Origin: Bacteroidales bacterium
GTDB taxonomy: Bacteria > Bacteroidota > Bacteroidia > Bacteroidales > ML635J-15
Reading direction: 5' to 3'
NCBI GenBank assembly: GCA_028696755.1
Contig: JAQVGK010000153.1
Span: 1-7,739 of the forward strand
Length of the DNA: 7,739 bases
Within the stretch, counting starts at the first letter, position 1, and each line of letters begins with the position of its first letter. Shown in pieces: positions 7,247-7,739 of the stretch. Below the pieces are notes generated by a model, which was not told where the DNA came from, made no database searches, and worked only from the letters and a program-made list of their open reading frames with translations. The translations under genes and the position numbers were made by a program.

Positions 7247-7281
7247 AAAAAAAAGAAGCGAAACAAAACTGCTCCGCTTCT
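7246..7281 (-). terminator. Rho-independent terminator of the T9SS cargo gene
   Basis: On the minus strand a 7-bp stem AGAAGCG/CGCTTCT (7275-7281 with 7254-7260), with a 14-nt loop, is followed at once by a long run of T. It begins about 20 bp after the stop codon at 7302-7304, as expected for an intrinsic terminator. Confidence 0.8.
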
Positions 7282-7301
7282 CCTTTACAAAATTATGAAA
7301 A

Positions 7302-7739
7302 TTATCTAATGGTAATTTTAGATGTAATTTTAGAATCTGATAATTGAATTTCGATAAAATACATACCAGGTGTTAGAGAACTTAAATCAACTTGGTTTTC
7401 GTTAGAGGTAAGTTTTAACGATTTTACTTCTTTACCAATAATGTTACTAATTTTAACTGTAGCTTTATTTTCTGGCAACAGAATGTTAAGCACTCCATCA
7501 GTTGGATTTGGGAAAACTGATACTTTAGAACTAATATTGTCATCAACCGCAGAACAATCGTTAACTGTAATGTATGATGATCTGGTGTATGAATCATTTC
7601 CACCTGCATTTGCAACAGTAAGTGAAACATTATATGTTCCAGGAGTGTTGTATACTACAACAGGGTTTGTTGCTGTGCTAGTAGAAGGAGTTCCACCTGG
7701 GAAAGACCAAGATCTAGATGTTGGAGTATTTGTTGACTG
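7302..7739 (-). CDS. T9SS-secreted protein, PKD domain plus type A sorting domain, C-terminal part
   Basis: The frame is open from the right edge of the window to TAA at 7302-7304, giving the last 145 residues; the start lies outside. Residues about 10-60 of this fragment form a PKD-type beta-sandwich (WSFPGGTPSTSTATNPVVVY, then PGTYNVSLTVANAGG and SSYITV). After a short DCSAVDDNISS linker comes a Por-secretion type A sorting domain (about 75-145): VSVFPNPTDGVLNI, VKISNIIGKEV, LSSLTPGMYFIEI and KITSKITIR. Such domains send proteins through the type IX secretion system to the surface or medium, where they are normally cleaved. The catalytic or adhesive part that would reveal the function is upstream of this fragment and not visible. 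An internal ATG at 7491-7493 falls inside the sorting domain and is not a real start. Confidence 0.9.
   Translation of the reverse strand, partial: QSTNTPTSRSWSFPGGTPSTSTATNPVVVYNTPGTYNVSLTVANAGGNDSYTRSSYITVNDCSAVDDNISSKVSVFPNPTDGVLNILLPENKATVKISNIIGKEVKSLKLTSNENQVDLSSLTPGMYFIEIQLSDSKITSKITIR

Overview
The window looks like chromosomal DNA from an AT-rich member of the Bacteroidota. Four features point there: a partial secreted protein with a PKD domain and a C-terminal type IX secretion (T9SS) sorting domain, a TonB-dependent receptor with an N-terminal carboxypeptidase-regulatory-like domain, Bacteroidota-type -7 promoter boxes (TAnnTTTG), and gene starts without clear Shine-Dalgarno sequences. 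Genus and species cannot be told from the sequence.

Layout. Positions 1-1064 (minus) hold a DUF1016/YhcG-type PD-(D/E)xK nuclease gene. It runs off the left edge and is interrupted by one in-frame TAA exactly inside the catalytic (D/E)xK motif. Positions 1065-2086 are non-coding and contain a 284-bp MITE-like element (1517-1800) with 18-bp terminal inverted repeats (17/18 matches), a perfect 10-bp target-site duplication and many internal palindromes. Positions 2087-4198 (plus) encode a 703-residue 7TM-HD phosphohydrolase of the PgpH type. Positions 4252-6723 (plus) encode an 823-residue outer-membrane TonB-dependent receptor with its own promoter box. A PaaI-like hotdog thioesterase (6746-7219, minus) converges on it. 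Positions 7302-7739 (minus) are the C-terminal 145 residues of the T9SS cargo protein, followed by a strong intrinsic terminator that abuts the thioesterase promoter.

Functional picture. The HD phosphohydrolase probably hydrolyses a cyclic dinucleotide (c-di-AMP in characterised PgpH proteins) at the inner membrane. The receptor probably imports an unknown ligand across the outer membrane. They are co-directional but nothing in the sequence proves they work together. The remaining genes appear to be independent units.

I do not see a complete new multi-gene system. The two items most worth a second look are the nonsense codon in the nuclease active site and the structured mobile element at 1507-1810.
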